A DNA stretch of 64,000 bases from the NCBI RefSeq assembly GCF_002204745.1, contig NZ_NIRR01000007.1, forward strand, positions 86,436 through 150,435, given 5' to 3'. The number at the start of each line of letters is the position of its first letter. Position 1 is the first letter of the stretch. A program made the translations under genes and the position numbers. The notes below the pieces were generated by a model that was given only the letters and a program-made list of their open reading frames with translations, made no database searches and was not told where the DNA came from. Shown here piece after piece: positions 9,449 to 17,563 of the stretch. The stretch is from Hymenobacter amundsenii. GTDB lineage: Bacteria > Bacteroidota > Bacteroidia > Cytophagales > Hymenobacteraceae.

Positions 9449-9454
9449 GCGCTC

Positions 9455-11845
9455 CTAGCCGCCCCCCAAGCTGTCCGGCAGCTTCAGCAGGCCACGGTTG
9501 AGCTTTTCCAGCAGGTCGTCGACCACGATGCTGTCGACGGGTTCGGGGCGGCGGCGGGGTTCGGCGGTGATGCAGTTGTACTTTTTGGTAATCTTAACTG
9601 TGGGCTGGGGGAAGGGGCCCATCTTGATGTCCAGTTCGGGGTCCTTGTAAAGCTTCTCCATGTAGGAGCCGAAGATGGGCAGCGCCGTGCGGCCGCCCTC
9701 GCCCTGCTGCGAGCCCACGAAATGAATGCTGCGGTCTTCGCCGCCCACCCACACGCCGGTTACCAGATCCTTGGTGATGCCCATGTACCAGCCGTCGGAG
9801 TAGTTGCTGGTGGTACCGGTTTTACCGCCAATCTGGTTGTTCTTTCTCCAGAGCTCATAGTCCCAGAGGGCCTGCGAAGTGCCGCCCGGCTCCTCCATGC
9901 CACCGCGCAGCATGTACGTCATCAGCCAGGCCGTTTCGGCCGGAATCACGCGCTTCTGGCGGGGGTCGAACTGCACCAGCACGTTGCCATTCTGGTCTTC
10001 GATGCGAGTGATGAGCATGGGTTCGGGCCGGAAACCCTGATTGACGAATGTGCTGTAGGCGTTTACCATCTCGTACACGCTCACATCACCACCCGAGCCT
10101 AACCCGATGCTGGGCACGGCCAGCAGCTTGCTGCGGATGCCGGTTTTGTGGGCGTACTTGGCCACGTTGGCCCACCCAACTTTCTCGGTGAGTTGGGCCG
10201 TGACGGAGTTCACCGAGCGGGCCATGGCGTAGCGCAGCGTCATGTTCATGCCGGTGTACTCACGGGTCACGTTGTCGGGCTTCCACTCCATCGGCTCACC
10301 GTTTTCCACGTAGTTGATGGTCACGCGCTCATCCCGAATTCGGTCGCAGGGCGCGTAGCCGTTGTCGAGGGCCGTGAGGTAAACGAAGGGCTTGAAGGTG
10401 GAGCCGGCCTGGCGCTTGCCCTGCTTCACATGGTCGTACTGAAAAAAGCGGTGGTCGATGCCACCCACCCAGGCCTTGATCTGGCCCGTGAAGGGGTCCA
10501 TCGTCATCAGGCCGGCGTGCAGAAAGTGCTTGTAGTAGGCCAGCGAATCGAGGGGCGAGAGCAGCAGCGTGGTATCCCGGTCGCCCTGCCAGGTAAATAC
10601 CTTGATGGGGTGCTTGGCATGCAACACCGAGTCGAGCAGCGCGGGCTGGCCCTGGTACTGCACGGCCAGGCGCTTGTACTGCTGGGTGCGCTTCATCTGG
10701 GTTTCGATGAAGTTGGGAATCACCTTGCCATCCTCATCCACCCAAGGGTCGGTGCCGCGGTTACGCCAGAAACTGTCGAAGGACCGTTGCAGGCTCTTCA
10801 TCTTCTTATCCACCGACTCCTCGGCGTAGCCCTGCATGCGCGAATCGATAGTCGTGTACACCTTCAGGCCGTCGCGGTACAGATCGTAGCCGTTTGCCTT
10901 GCACCACTCGTTGGCTTTCTGGCTGACGGCCCCGCGGAAGTACGTTTCGGGGCCATCGACGTGCTTTTCGACCTGGTACTGCAGCACGATGGGCGTGGCC
11001 TGCTGGGTTTGCAGCTCGGCGGCCGTGATAACCCCGGCCTGGCCCATGCGGGTCAGCACTAAGTCGCGGCGGCGCTTGGCGGCTTCGGGGTGGAAATTGG
11101 GGTTGAAGGCCGTAGGGTTGTTGAGCATGCCCACCAGCATGGCCGCCTGCTCGATGGTAAGCGAGTCGGGCGAGGTGCTGTAGAACGTTTTGGCGGCCAC
11201 CTTTACTCCATAAGCCTGCGAGCCGTACTCGACGGTGTTGAAGTACAGGGCCAGAATTTCGTTTTTGGTATAGCGCCGCTCCAGCTCCACGGCCGTGAGC
11301 CACTCCTTGGTTTTGCTGATGATGGTACCCACCAGCGGCACCCGGCCCAGCAGCCCGACGTTTTCTTTGCGGCGGGTTTTATACAGGTTTTTGGCCAACT
11401 GCTGGGTGATGGTGGAGCCCCCGCCCCCGCTGCCCCCGGTAACCACCCCGGCCACGGCCCGGGCAATGGCGATGGGGTCGATACCCGAGTGGTCCTGGAA
11501 ACGCACGTCTTCGGTAGCCACCAACGCCTTAATCAGCCAGGGCGACATTTTGCTGAGTGGCACCGGGCTGCGGTTTTCGCGGAAGTAGCGGCCCAGCAGC
11601 ACCCCGTCGGCCGTGAACACCTGCGAGGGCTGCTCGACGCGCGGGTTCTCCAGCTCCTCCAAACTCGGCGACTTGCCAAACAGGAACATGAAGTTCATGC
11701 TTACCAGGATCGGGTAGAGCAGAAACAGCCCCAGGCCCACCACGAACCCCGCCCACAGCAGGCGGGAAAGCCGGTTGGGCCAGCGGCGGCCGGACTTGGG
11801 AACGGTTGAGGAAGCAGTTGTTTTCGTGGGCTTGGAAGCGGACAT
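9455..11845 (-). CDS. Class A penicillin-binding protein (PBP1A-like)
   Basis: A 796-residue peptidoglycan polymerase with one N-terminal membrane segment (about 28-50). The glycosyltransferase domain (GT51) shows EDVRFQDHSG with the catalytic glutamate and STITQQLAKN. The transpeptidase domain has the three active-site motifs: STFK with the nucleophilic serine near 482, SVN, and KTGT near 675. It joins glycan strands and cross-links peptides on the periplasmic side. The ATG at 11845 is preferred over an in-frame one 33 bases upstream because a -7 element lies only 50 bases away. The C-terminal tail is Pro/Arg-rich. Confidence 0.96.
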   Translation of the reverse strand: MSASKPTKTTASSTVPKSGRRWPNRLSRLLWAGFVVGLGLFLLYPILVSMNFMFLFGKSPSLEELENPRVEQPSQVFTADGVLLGRYFRENRSPVPLSKMSPWLIKALVATEDVRFQDHSGIDPIAIARAVAGVVTGGSGGGGSTITQQLAKNLYKTRRKENVGLLGRVPLVGTIISKTKEWLTAVELERRYTKNEILALYFNTVEYGSQAYGVKVAAKTFYSTSPDSLTIEQAAMLVGMLNNPTAFNPNFHPEAAKRRRDLVLTRMGQAGVITAAELQTQQATPIVLQYQVEKHVDGPETYFRGAVSQKANEWCKANGYDLYRDGLKVYTTIDSRMQGYAEESVDKKMKSLQRSFDSFWRNRGTDPWVDEDGKVIPNFIETQMKRTQQYKRLAVQYQGQPALLDSVLHAKHPIKVFTWQGDRDTTLLLSPLDSLAYYKHFLHAGLMTMDPFTGQIKAWVGGIDHRFFQYDHVKQGKRQAGSTFKPFVYLTALDNGYAPCDRIRDERVTINYVENGEPMEWKPDNVTREYTGMNMTLRYAMARSVNSVTAQLTEKVGWANVAKYAHKTGIRSKLLAVPSIGLGSGGDVSVYEMVNAYSTFVNQGFRPEPMLITRIEDQNGNVLVQFDPRQKRVIPAETAWLMTYMLRGGMEEPGGTSQALWDYELWRKNNQIGGKTGTTSNYSDGWYMGITKDLVTGVWVGGEDRSIHFVGSQQGEGGRTALPIFGSYMEKLYKDPELDIKMGPFPQPTVKITKKYNCITAEPRRRPEPVDSIVVDDLLEKLNRGLLKLPDSLGGG

Positions 11846-11894
11846 GCGGGGCGCAGTGAGGCGGGCGCGGCCGGGCAACCCGGCAACGGAGCCG

Positions 11895-11902
11895 CAAATA
11901 TA
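11895..11902 (-). promoter_or_regulatory. Promoter -7 element for the PBP1A gene
   Basis: On the minus strand the sequence reads TATATTTG, a perfect TAnnTTTG. It predicts a start site near 11889, giving a leader of about 44 bases to the ATG at 11845. No clear -33 TTG is seen. Confidence 0.5.
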
Positions 11903-11935
11903 CCAGTTGCGCGCGGGCCGCCGGTAACGGCCCGG

Positions 11936-12328
11936 CTACCGGGCCGCCAGGGCGGCATCCCCTCGGCGGGTGGCCCAGGTGGCCAGCACCAGCAGCAGGC
12001 CCTTCAGCCCGTCGAGCAGCAGGTTGTCGAAGCGCCCGTATACTAGATACAGGCCCAGCCCAATGCCCATCCACCAGAAGCCCAGCAGGTAGCACAGGGC
12101 CACGTAGCCGGGGTTGCGCTGCCACACCCAAACCAGGGCCAGCACAATGACCAAGCTCACGAACAGCAGCAGCCAAGCCACCACGAAAGCCAGAAACCGG
12201 GTATCGGGCGTCACGCCGGCCCCGAACTGGGTCAGGAGACTGGCGGGGGCAATAAAGCCGCCTATGGTCAGCAGTAACTCGAATAGCAGGGCCACAACAA
12301 GCAGAATCAGGAGAAGCGTACGGGCCAT
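11936..12328 (-). CDS. Small four-helix membrane protein
   Basis: A 130-residue protein with about four membrane segments (LLLILLVVALLFELLLTIGGF, FLAFVVAWLLLFVSLVIVLALVWV, YVALCYLLGFWWMGIGLGLYLVY and a C-terminal one). The layout resembles small DoxX-like or uncharacterised inner-membrane proteins, but no signature was recognised. It is the last of a minus-strand series of short membrane genes that leads toward the PBP1A gene. Confidence 0.6.
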   Translation of the reverse strand: MARTLLLILLVVALLFELLLTIGGFIAPASLLTQFGAGVTPDTRFLAFVVAWLLLFVSLVIVLALVWVWQRNPGYVALCYLLGFWWMGIGLGLYLVYGRFDNLLLDGLKGLLLVLATWATRRGDAALAAR

Positions 12329-12400
12329 GCGGGGGCGGTAACGGGCCGGCGGAGTTACCGAGCGCGGGGCCGGTAAGCTAGCGAATTCGCACGGGCCAGA

Positions 12401-12766
12401 CTACATCAAGCCGACCAGCAAGCCAAAGATCAGCAGCAGTATCGAGAGAGCAGTCGCTCCCAAATAAGCTACGAAAGCAACCATTTGCCAGAATCCCTGC
12501 CACCACCACCCTTGCACACGTTGGCGCACAAGCTGGGCCGTGCGGGCTCCCAGCCACGGTAGCAAGCCCAGATTGACAACCAGCACCACAACAAACCAGC
12601 GTTCCGCCTGCGGGAAGTGCGGCCACAACTCCTCCAGACCAAGTAAATTCAGCCAGCAGAACACCGCCAACCCCAATACCAGCCACGCCACGCGCGGCAC
12701 GTTCGGCACTACTACGGCCCAGAAAAACCGCCAGACCTGACTGCTGTACGATTCGGCCGCGCTCAT
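12401..12766 (-). CDS. Small membrane protein, translationally coupled
   Basis: A 121-residue protein starting MSAAESYSSQVWRFFWAVVV, with about three membrane segments and many Trp residues (QGWWWQGFWQMVAF). Its ATG (12764-12766) overlaps the TGA of the upstream gene as ATGA, so this start is favoured over the ATG 27 bases earlier and the two proteins are likely made together. Function unknown. Confidence 0.65.
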   Translation of the reverse strand: MSAAESYSSQVWRFFWAVVVPNVPRVAWLVLGLAVFCWLNLLGLEELWPHFPQAERWFVVVLVVNLGLLPWLGARTAQLVRQRVQGWWWQGFWQMVAFVAYLGATALSILLLIFGLLVGLM

Positions 12767-13149
12767 AGCCCCAACGGATTCAGGGGCAGCCACCCGGCCC
12801 CGATGAGCAACAACAGCAGCAGGCTACTGAGGTGAAACACCACGCAGAGCCAGAACACGAAATCGGCCAAGTGACGCGGACGGTCGAGCAGCGAGGCCGG
12901 GTCGGCGGGCAACGCCAGTGGCAGCGTAGCCTGGTAGAGCACCACGGCGTTGGCGGTGGCCAGCAACAGCGCCACCAGTACCGGCTGTTGCCACAGATGA
13001 ACCAGCCCCCCGAGAACAGCCGCGTCATCGGAACCCAAGCGGTACCAGGCAGGGAGCTGCCAGCCCGTCCAGAGCACGGCCCCGGTTGCCAGTAGCACGG
13101 CCAGGCAGCGGCCGGGGGAAGGAGAGTAAGAAGCAGTTGAGTTTGTCAT
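12763..13149 (-). CDS. Small membrane protein
   Basis: A 128-residue protein starting MTNSTASYSPSPGRC with four hydrophobic segments. The frame is open further upstream (to 13299) but there overlaps the preceding gene, so the ATG at 13149 is chosen. Its stop overlaps the next start (ATGA). No family recognised; the motif HLADFVFWLCVVFHLSSLLLLLL suggests an integral inner-membrane protein. Confidence 0.6.
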   Translation of the reverse strand: MTNSTASYSPSPGRCLAVLLATGAVLWTGWQLPAWYRLGSDDAAVLGGLVHLWQQPVLVALLLATANAVVLYQATLPLALPADPASLLDRPRHLADFVFWLCVVFHLSSLLLLLLIGAGWLPLNPLGL

Positions 13150-13169
13150 CGTGGTTTGAGGAAGCACGT

Positions 13170-13478
13170 TTAATCCAGCCCCTGGGCTACCAGCCAGAGC
13201 AGCCCGAACGGGGGCGTGAGCAAGTGAAATAACAAGCACGGCACCAGTACCACGCCCCTTGCCATATCCTGGCGGGCCGTTGGACGGATACCGCGCCACA
13301 ACGGGCGGGTAGCCCCCAGAAACACCAGTACATTCAGTCCGCCGACCAGCAGCACCAGGACCGTTCCGTAAGTGGATTCGGTGAGCAGCTCCCGGGGCAG
13401 CAGCAGGTATAAGCTCAGCAGCAGAATAGCGCCCGCTACTGTCAGCAAACAGTGGATAGTTGGTCGATAATCAGGCAT
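13170..13478 (-). CDS. Small membrane protein
   Basis: A 102-residue protein with three hydrophobic segments (LLTVAGAILLLSLYLLLP, YGTVLVLLVGGLNVLVFLGA, VVLVPCLLFHLLTPPFGLLWLV). It lies 20 bases before the next gene of the same series. No family recognised. The chain of short membrane genes with similar size and composition suggests they arose or work together. Confidence 0.6.
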   Translation of the reverse strand: MPDYRPTIHCLLTVAGAILLLSLYLLLPRELLTESTYGTVLVLLVGGLNVLVFLGATRPLWRGIRPTARQDMARGVVLVPCLLFHLLTPPFGLLWLVAQGLD

Positions 13479-13554
13479 CAGCGGGAGTAAAACGGATTAT
13501 TATCACCCGAAAACATCGAGCATAAGGCCGAAAACCGGCCTTGTCAGGAGGGCA

Positions 13555-13785
13555 TCACCGTACCGCCACCGCCGCCGCCGCCGGGCCCCAGAGTAGCATC
13601 ACGTGCAACAGCGTCCAGAGCACGGAGCCCAACAGCAGGGCCGCCGCGGGTAGCACCACGGCCAGAAGTCGGCGGGTACGCTCGGGCGGGGTGGCGGCCA
13701 GTTCGCGCCAGGTGAGTAGCGCGGCCAGCGCGGCAACGCTGCCGCCGCACCAAAGCAGGCCGAGGAAAGTGAGGAAGAGATTCAT
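13555..13785 (-). CDS. Small membrane protein
   Basis: A 76-residue protein with two membrane segments (LFLTFLGLLWCGGSVAALAALLTW and RLLAVVLPAAALLLGSVLWTLLHVMLLW). Function unknown. It lies downstream of the DUF4173-like gene, separated by a heptamer inverted repeat. Confidence 0.55.
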   Translation of the reverse strand: MNLFLTFLGLLWCGGSVAALAALLTWRELAATPPERTRRLLAVVLPAAALLLGSVLWTLLHVMLLWGPAAAAVAVR

Positions 13786-13792
13786 GGTTTTG

Positions 13793-13911
13793 AGCTGATA
13801 GCTATTAGCTGTTGGCTGATAGCTCTTTTTGAGGATGAAGAAGCACTAGTGGGGCCGCCCGAATGGGTGCTAACAGCTGTCAGCTAACGGCTAACAGCTT
13901 CAAAAAAAGCT
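13793..13911. repeat. Heptamer-patterned inverted repeat (AGCTRNT units)
   Basis: The left array (13793-13823) has 7-base steps of the type AGCTGAT, AGCTATT, AGCTGTT. The right array (13868-13900) has GCTAACA, GCTGTCA, GCTAACG. They are imperfect complements (about 24 of 31 positions), and T-rich and A-rich stretches also face each other. The right array overlaps the 3' end of the DUF4173-like gene and encodes its last residues. Confidence 0.75.
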
Positions 13912-15512
13912 GCCGACTCAGCCCGGGTCCAGCTTTGCCAGGTGCGGTGGCGCGGATAGGTGTGCCGCCAGTTGATGAGCCGTCGCTGGATGGCGGCGCG
14001 GGCTTCGGCGGGGGTGGCCGTTTCCTCGTTATAGCTGCCGGGCGGGCTGATGATGATGCGGCTCATGCCGTCGAGCACCGGCTGGCGGGCGGCCAACTCG
14101 GGCAGTACGCGGGCGGGCATTTCGAGCAGAAAGCCCAGATCGAGGGTTTGGAAGCGGGCGTTGAGGTTGTAGCGGGCAATCCAGATTTCCCAGTTGCCGA
14201 GCGCCAGCAGCAGCAGCAACCCGTAGGCGGCCAGCCCGTTGAGGCGCACCAGGGCGAAAGCCGAGCGGCGCTGCCAGATCTTGAGCAGCACGGTAATCAG
14301 CCCGAAAAAGGTCAGCAGCAAGAAACCGTACACCCCGATGCGCTTGTAGGCCAGGCCCGTGTACTGGATGTAGTAGTAATTGCGCAAGCCCACCGACACG
14401 GCCAGCACCGCGTTCTGCACCACCCATACCGTGGCGCCCCAGCGCAAAGCCGCCAACCCGGGGGCGTAGAAATTCAGGTTGCGCCGGAAAAACCACAGCA
14501 CGATGCCCATGGCCAGCAGAATGCTGAAAATGAGCACGTAGGTGCCCTCGTGCACGAATTGCGTGAGGTCGAAGCCCGGCGTGGGCACGAAACCGAACCA
14601 GATCCAGCGCACGTCAATAACATTAACGACCAGCAGCAGCAGGTTCACGAGGCCGAACACGGCCAGGGCCGCCAGGTACTCCTTGCGCAGGTCGAGCGTG
14701 CCACGGTCGCGGGCCCGGAAATCGGGTTGGCGCACGCCCAGCGAGGCCACCCGGTCGCGCTGCCGGCGCACAAACTCCCCGAAGCGCGACTCCTGATCCT
14801 GGAAAAAGTGGAACGGCACGACTACCAGCGCCCCGGCCGTGAGCATGAACCCGATCAGAAAGAACAGCAAGTGCGCCAGCGAGAAACTCGGCCACAGCGC
14901 CGCCAGCCACTCGCCCAACTGGCTGAACACGGCCCCGACCAGCGCCGCGTACCGGGGGTTGGCCAGCACGAACAGCCCATGAAATCCCACCAGCACCAGC
15001 AGCGGCAGTACCAGTAGGCGGCTATAGAAGCGGGTACGGCTCCGGTGGGCACCTCCGTTTTGGGGCAGGCGCAGGTAGGGCAGCAACCCCGGCACCGCCC
15101 GCGCCGCGCCGCCCAGGGCCGTAAGCAACGCGTAGGCCACCAGCTTTAGGTGGGGCTGATTGACGAAGCCCAGTAACATCAGCAGCGACGCCACGCTGGC
15201 CAGCGCCCCCGCTCCCGAGCCGTACCAGGCCACGGCACCCGCGCTCAGTATCGTGCCGGCCAGCAGCAGCCGGAAATAGCCCGAGCGCCAGGCAGCAGCG
15301 TGCCGGGGCAGCCCGACTACCGTAGCGGCCACCACAAACAACGTGTATAGAGCTAGGTTCAGGCCCACGCCCTGCCGGTAAAACAGCACATCGAACAGCA
15401 CCGCGCCTGCCGGAATCAGCAGTTTCTGGAGGGCTGTGAGCGGCAACGGGAGGCGGCGCGCCGAACCCGTGGTGACAGGCAGCGCGGCGGAGGAAGCAGT
15501 AATTGTCGTCAT
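13884..15512 (-). CDS. DUF4173-like polytopic membrane protein
   Basis: A 542-residue protein with ten or more hydrophobic helices, ending in a polar tail (EETATPAEARAAIQRRLINWRHTYPRHRTWQSW). The layout and the segment LRNYYYIQYTGLAYKRIGVYGFLLLTFFGLITV match the DUF4153/DUF4173 group of Bacteroidota. These genes commonly sit next to small winged-helix regulators, as here. The ATG at 15512 follows an inverted repeat that is probably the operator. The last residues EAVSR and the stop codon are encoded by the heptamer repeat. Role unknown. Confidence 0.8.
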   Translation of the reverse strand: MTTITASSAALPVTTGSARRLPLPLTALQKLLIPAGAVLFDVLFYRQGVGLNLALYTLFVVAATVVGLPRHAAAWRSGYFRLLLAGTILSAGAVAWYGSGAGALASVASLLMLLGFVNQPHLKLVAYALLTALGGAARAVPGLLPYLRLPQNGGAHRSRTRFYSRLLVLPLLVLVGFHGLFVLANPRYAALVGAVFSQLGEWLAALWPSFSLAHLLFFLIGFMLTAGALVVVPFHFFQDQESRFGEFVRRQRDRVASLGVRQPDFRARDRGTLDLRKEYLAALAVFGLVNLLLLVVNVIDVRWIWFGFVPTPGFDLTQFVHEGTYVLIFSILLAMGIVLWFFRRNLNFYAPGLAALRWGATVWVVQNAVLAVSVGLRNYYYIQYTGLAYKRIGVYGFLLLTFFGLITVLLKIWQRRSAFALVRLNGLAAYGLLLLLALGNWEIWIARYNLNARFQTLDLGFLLEMPARVLPELAARQPVLDGMSRIIISPPGSYNEETATPAEARAAIQRRLINWRHTYPRHRTWQSWTRAESAAFFEAVSR

Positions 15513-15529
15513 GATAATTATTTTAAAAG

Positions 15530-15548
15530 AACTTTGTATTTCAAAGTT
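15530..15548. promoter_or_regulatory. Operator-like inverted repeat before the DUF4173-like gene
   Basis: Arms AACTTTG (15530-15536) and CAAAGTT (15542-15548) with a five-base centre. It lies 18 bases before the start codon and overlaps a -7-like AAACTTTG on the minus strand. The same pattern, CTTTGNAANACAAAGTTC on the minus strand, recurs at 16701 before the membrane gene on the other side of the winged-helix regulator. Confidence 0.65.
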
Positions 15549-15568
15549 TAGGGGCAAAAAAAGAGCGT

Positions 15569-15862
15569 TTATCCCCGCAGTAGCTTTTCCAACGTGGCCA
15601 GATGCTCCTGGAAAGCAGCTTTGCCTGCCTTGGAGGCCGAGTAAGTGGTGTTGGGCTTCTTGCCTACAAATTGCTTGCTTACGCTCACGTAGCCCGCTTT
15701 TTCGAGGGCCGCCACGTGGCTGGCCAGGTTACCATCGGTCAGGTCGAGGGCTTCCTTGAGTTCAGTGAAGCTAACCACCTCATTCGCCATCAGCACGGCC
15801 ATTACGCCCAACCGTACCCGGTTGTCGAAAGCCTTATTGAGCGTGTGAATGAGGTGCTTCAA
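15569..15862 (-). CDS. Winged-helix transcriptional regulator
   Basis: A 97-residue one-domain regulator. LNKAFDNRVRLGVMAVL, FTELKEALDLTDGNLASHVAALEKAGYV and the wing FVGKKPNTTYSASKAG match the small winged-helix family (ArsR/MarR-like, HTH_27 type) of Bacteroidota. The reading frame has no ATG upstream of the fold; it starts at TTG (15860-15862), an unusual start. It sits between two membrane-protein genes that share an operator, so it probably represses both. It lacks a visible effector domain. Confidence 0.88.
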   Translation of the reverse strand: MKHLIHTLNKAFDNRVRLGVMAVLMANEVVSFTELKEALDLTDGNLASHVAALEKAGYVSVSKQFVGKKPNTTYSASKAGKAAFQEHLATLEKLLRG

Positions 15863-15866
15863 GAGA

Positions 15867-15898
15867 GTGAATGAGTGAGTCGGTGAATGAGTGAGTGC
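15867..15898. repeat. 8-base tandem array (GTGAATGA / GTGAGTCG)
   Basis: Four 8-base units: GTGAATGA, GTGAGTCG, GTGAATGA, GTGAGTGC. It directly precedes the GTCAT-family inverted repeat at 15910. The same pairing, with nearly the same array, occurs at 42869-42900. Confidence 0.85.
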
Positions 15899-15909
15899 TA
15901 AAGAACGGG

Positions 15910-16037
15910 GTCATGCTGAGCGAAGCTGGAGCCGAAGTCGAAGCATCTCTACTGCTTCGTTGTCATGGCAATCAACCCATAAAATTAGCATTGCGGTAGA
16001 GATGCTTGACTTCGGCTCCGCCTTCGCTTAGCATGAC
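15910..16037. repeat. GTCAT-family inverted repeat, long form
   Basis: Arms of 42-43 bases at 15910-15952 and 15996-16037, beginning GTCATGCTGAGCGAAGC and ending in AAGCATCTCTAC. They pair with three mismatches and one gap around a 43-base loop. It lies between two minus-strand genes. The arms are of the same family as those at 30437 and 42910. Confidence 0.92.
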
Positions 16038-16049
16038 ACGCTTACCCAC

Positions 16050-16688
16050 TCACCGCTCGTAACGATTATACATGAGCAAGCCGTAACCAATGTGGCCCAG
16101 GCCAAAACCAAGTGCAAAGAACACCAGTCCGAGACCGGGAAGCAACATGGCCACTAAGCCAAGGCCGATTTGGGTGAGGCCCAGCCAACGGATTTCGTCG
16201 AGCGTGTACTTGCTGGCGTTGAGCAGCGCCAGCCCATAGAACAGCAGCATGCCGGGCACGACCAGACTCACGGCGCCTTGCAGAAACAGGGCCAGGCAAA
16301 ACAAGCCGCCCGCTACCAACGGAATAGCCAGGCTCAGGGCCAGCCGTCGGCCCAGCGCACTCCAGAGCGGCTGCCCGTCGCGGCGGGCCCGGCGGACGGT
16401 GAAGAACATGGCCACCAATAGCGCCAAGGCGATGATGCCGGCCGCCAGCCCAACCAGAAACGGCAGCACCTGTTGCCGCTCGGCGGCCGTGCTTTGCAGC
16501 AGGCGCATATAGCCAGCGTACGGGTACTGCCGGCTCAAGTACCAATGCCCGACGCCAGCTCCGGCCAGCGCCACCACACCCGCCCCTACCCCGGCCAAAC
16601 CGCTGAGTGAAATAAAGCGCGATGACCGCTCCATGATGGCGCGAATCTCGGCGAGTTGGGCAAGGGGGTCGGTGGGGGACTTAGCCAT
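16050..16688 (-). CDS. Five-helix membrane protein with N-terminal cytoplasmic segment
   Basis: A 212-residue protein starting MAKSPTDPLAQLAEIRAIMERSSRFISLSG, followed by about five to six membrane helices. This layout is common next to winged-helix regulators in Bacteroidota and is often left uncharacterised. The ATG at 16688 lies 12 bases after an inverted repeat like that before the DUF4173-like gene, so both genes probably answer to the regulator at 15569-15862. Confidence 0.75.
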   Translation of the reverse strand: MAKSPTDPLAQLAEIRAIMERSSRFISLSGLAGVGAGVVALAGAGVGHWYLSRQYPYAGYMRLLQSTAAERQQVLPFLVGLAAGIIALALLVAMFFTVRRARRDGQPLWSALGRRLALSLAIPLVAGGLFCLALFLQGAVSLVVPGMLLFYGLALLNASKYTLDEIRWLGLTQIGLGLVAMLLPGLGLVFFALGFGLGHIGYGLLMYNRYER

Positions 16689-16700
16689 ACAGATAAAGAA

Positions 16701-16715
16701 CTTTGTGTTACAAAG
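16701..16715. promoter_or_regulatory. Second copy of the operator-like inverted repeat
   Basis: Arms CTTTGT (16701-16706) and ACAAAG (16710-16715). With flanks it matches the repeat at 15530 as CTTTGNAANACAAAGTTC on the minus strand. It lies just before the start codon at 16688. Confidence 0.65.
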
Positions 16716-16718
16716 CAC

Positions 16719-17059
16719 GCTATATTCTCTCAGTTTCCCAAAAACCAGGTCTTCTTTTTTTTGGCTTCGCTGATAGGAACACTGTTTTTTCGGGCAACAA
16801 GCATCACCAATCAGTCGATGCCCGGCCGAACTGTCCCAATATGGGGTATCGATGCCAACAAATAGCCAGTAGCCGGCCCGTAAAAGGGCCCTTTACCCCT
16901 TTGCAGACCTTTCGCAGTCAACTCATTTTGAAACAGCACTTTCCCAACAAAAACCTGACTTAAATCAAACCGACAGGAACTTTCAAGGCGTAAGTTCTTC
17001 ACCGACTGCTTCCGCATCGAAGCTCCATCTACCTATCATTTCCCTAATCGTTTACTCCT
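16719..17059. other. Intergenic region without a recognised gene
   Basis: This gap separates divergent membrane-protein genes. It contains a near-palindrome at 16880-16896 (GTAAAAGGGCCCTTTAC) and a small hairpin GAACTT...AAGTTC near 16978-16998. No convincing coding frame or RNA gene is seen. It presumably holds the promoters of both flanking genes. Confidence 0.4.
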
Positions 17060-17482
17060 ATGACGCTTCCTTACACTACCGCCAATTACTCCACTATTAC
17101 CCGTACGTTTGTCCTCTGGCTGCTGAGCAACGTTGGTGGCACGCTCTGGCTGTTGCTGGATTTTGCGTACGAGCGCCTCAACGATTACCCGATTGCCCTG
17201 ATGGTGGGCCTGACGGCGGCGCTTATCTCGTTGGCCATTGTGCCGTTGGTAGTGCCCTTCTTCGCCCTCATGAGCCGCCTGCAAACCGACTGGTCGCGCC
17301 GCACGGTAGCCCTGACGGGTATTGTACTGTTTTTCCTGCTAGCCAACCACCTGTTGCTGGGCCTGATTCCGCTGGAATCGGTGACCGATTTGCTGCCGTT
17401 TTCCTTGCCCTACGGTATTGCCGCGGTGCTGGGGGTGCTCTGGCTTTATGGCCCGGCCCGGCACGTGGCCACTCCCCGGTAG
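17060..17482 (+). CDS. Four-helix membrane protein, unknown function
   Basis: A 140-residue protein with four hydrophobic segments (FVLWLLSNVGGTLWLLLDF, IALMVGLTAALISLAIVPLVV, TVALTGIVLFFLLANHLLLGL, SLPYGIAAVLGVLWLYG). No family recognised. It precedes the methyltransferase gene by 81 bases and may be expressed with it. Confidence 0.6.
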   Translation: MTLPYTTANYSTITRTFVLWLLSNVGGTLWLLLDFAYERLNDYPIALMVGLTAALISLAIVPLVVPFFALMSRLQTDWSRRTVALTGIVLFFLLANHLLLGLIPLESVTDLLPFSLPYGIAAVLGVLWLYGPARHVATPR

Positions 17483-17563
17483 GCCGCCCGCTAACACCGC
17501 GCGCTAGCAATGCCGGCCCCAGACCGCCCAACGCTACGCCTGCCTACCGCGTAAAGCCGGCAC

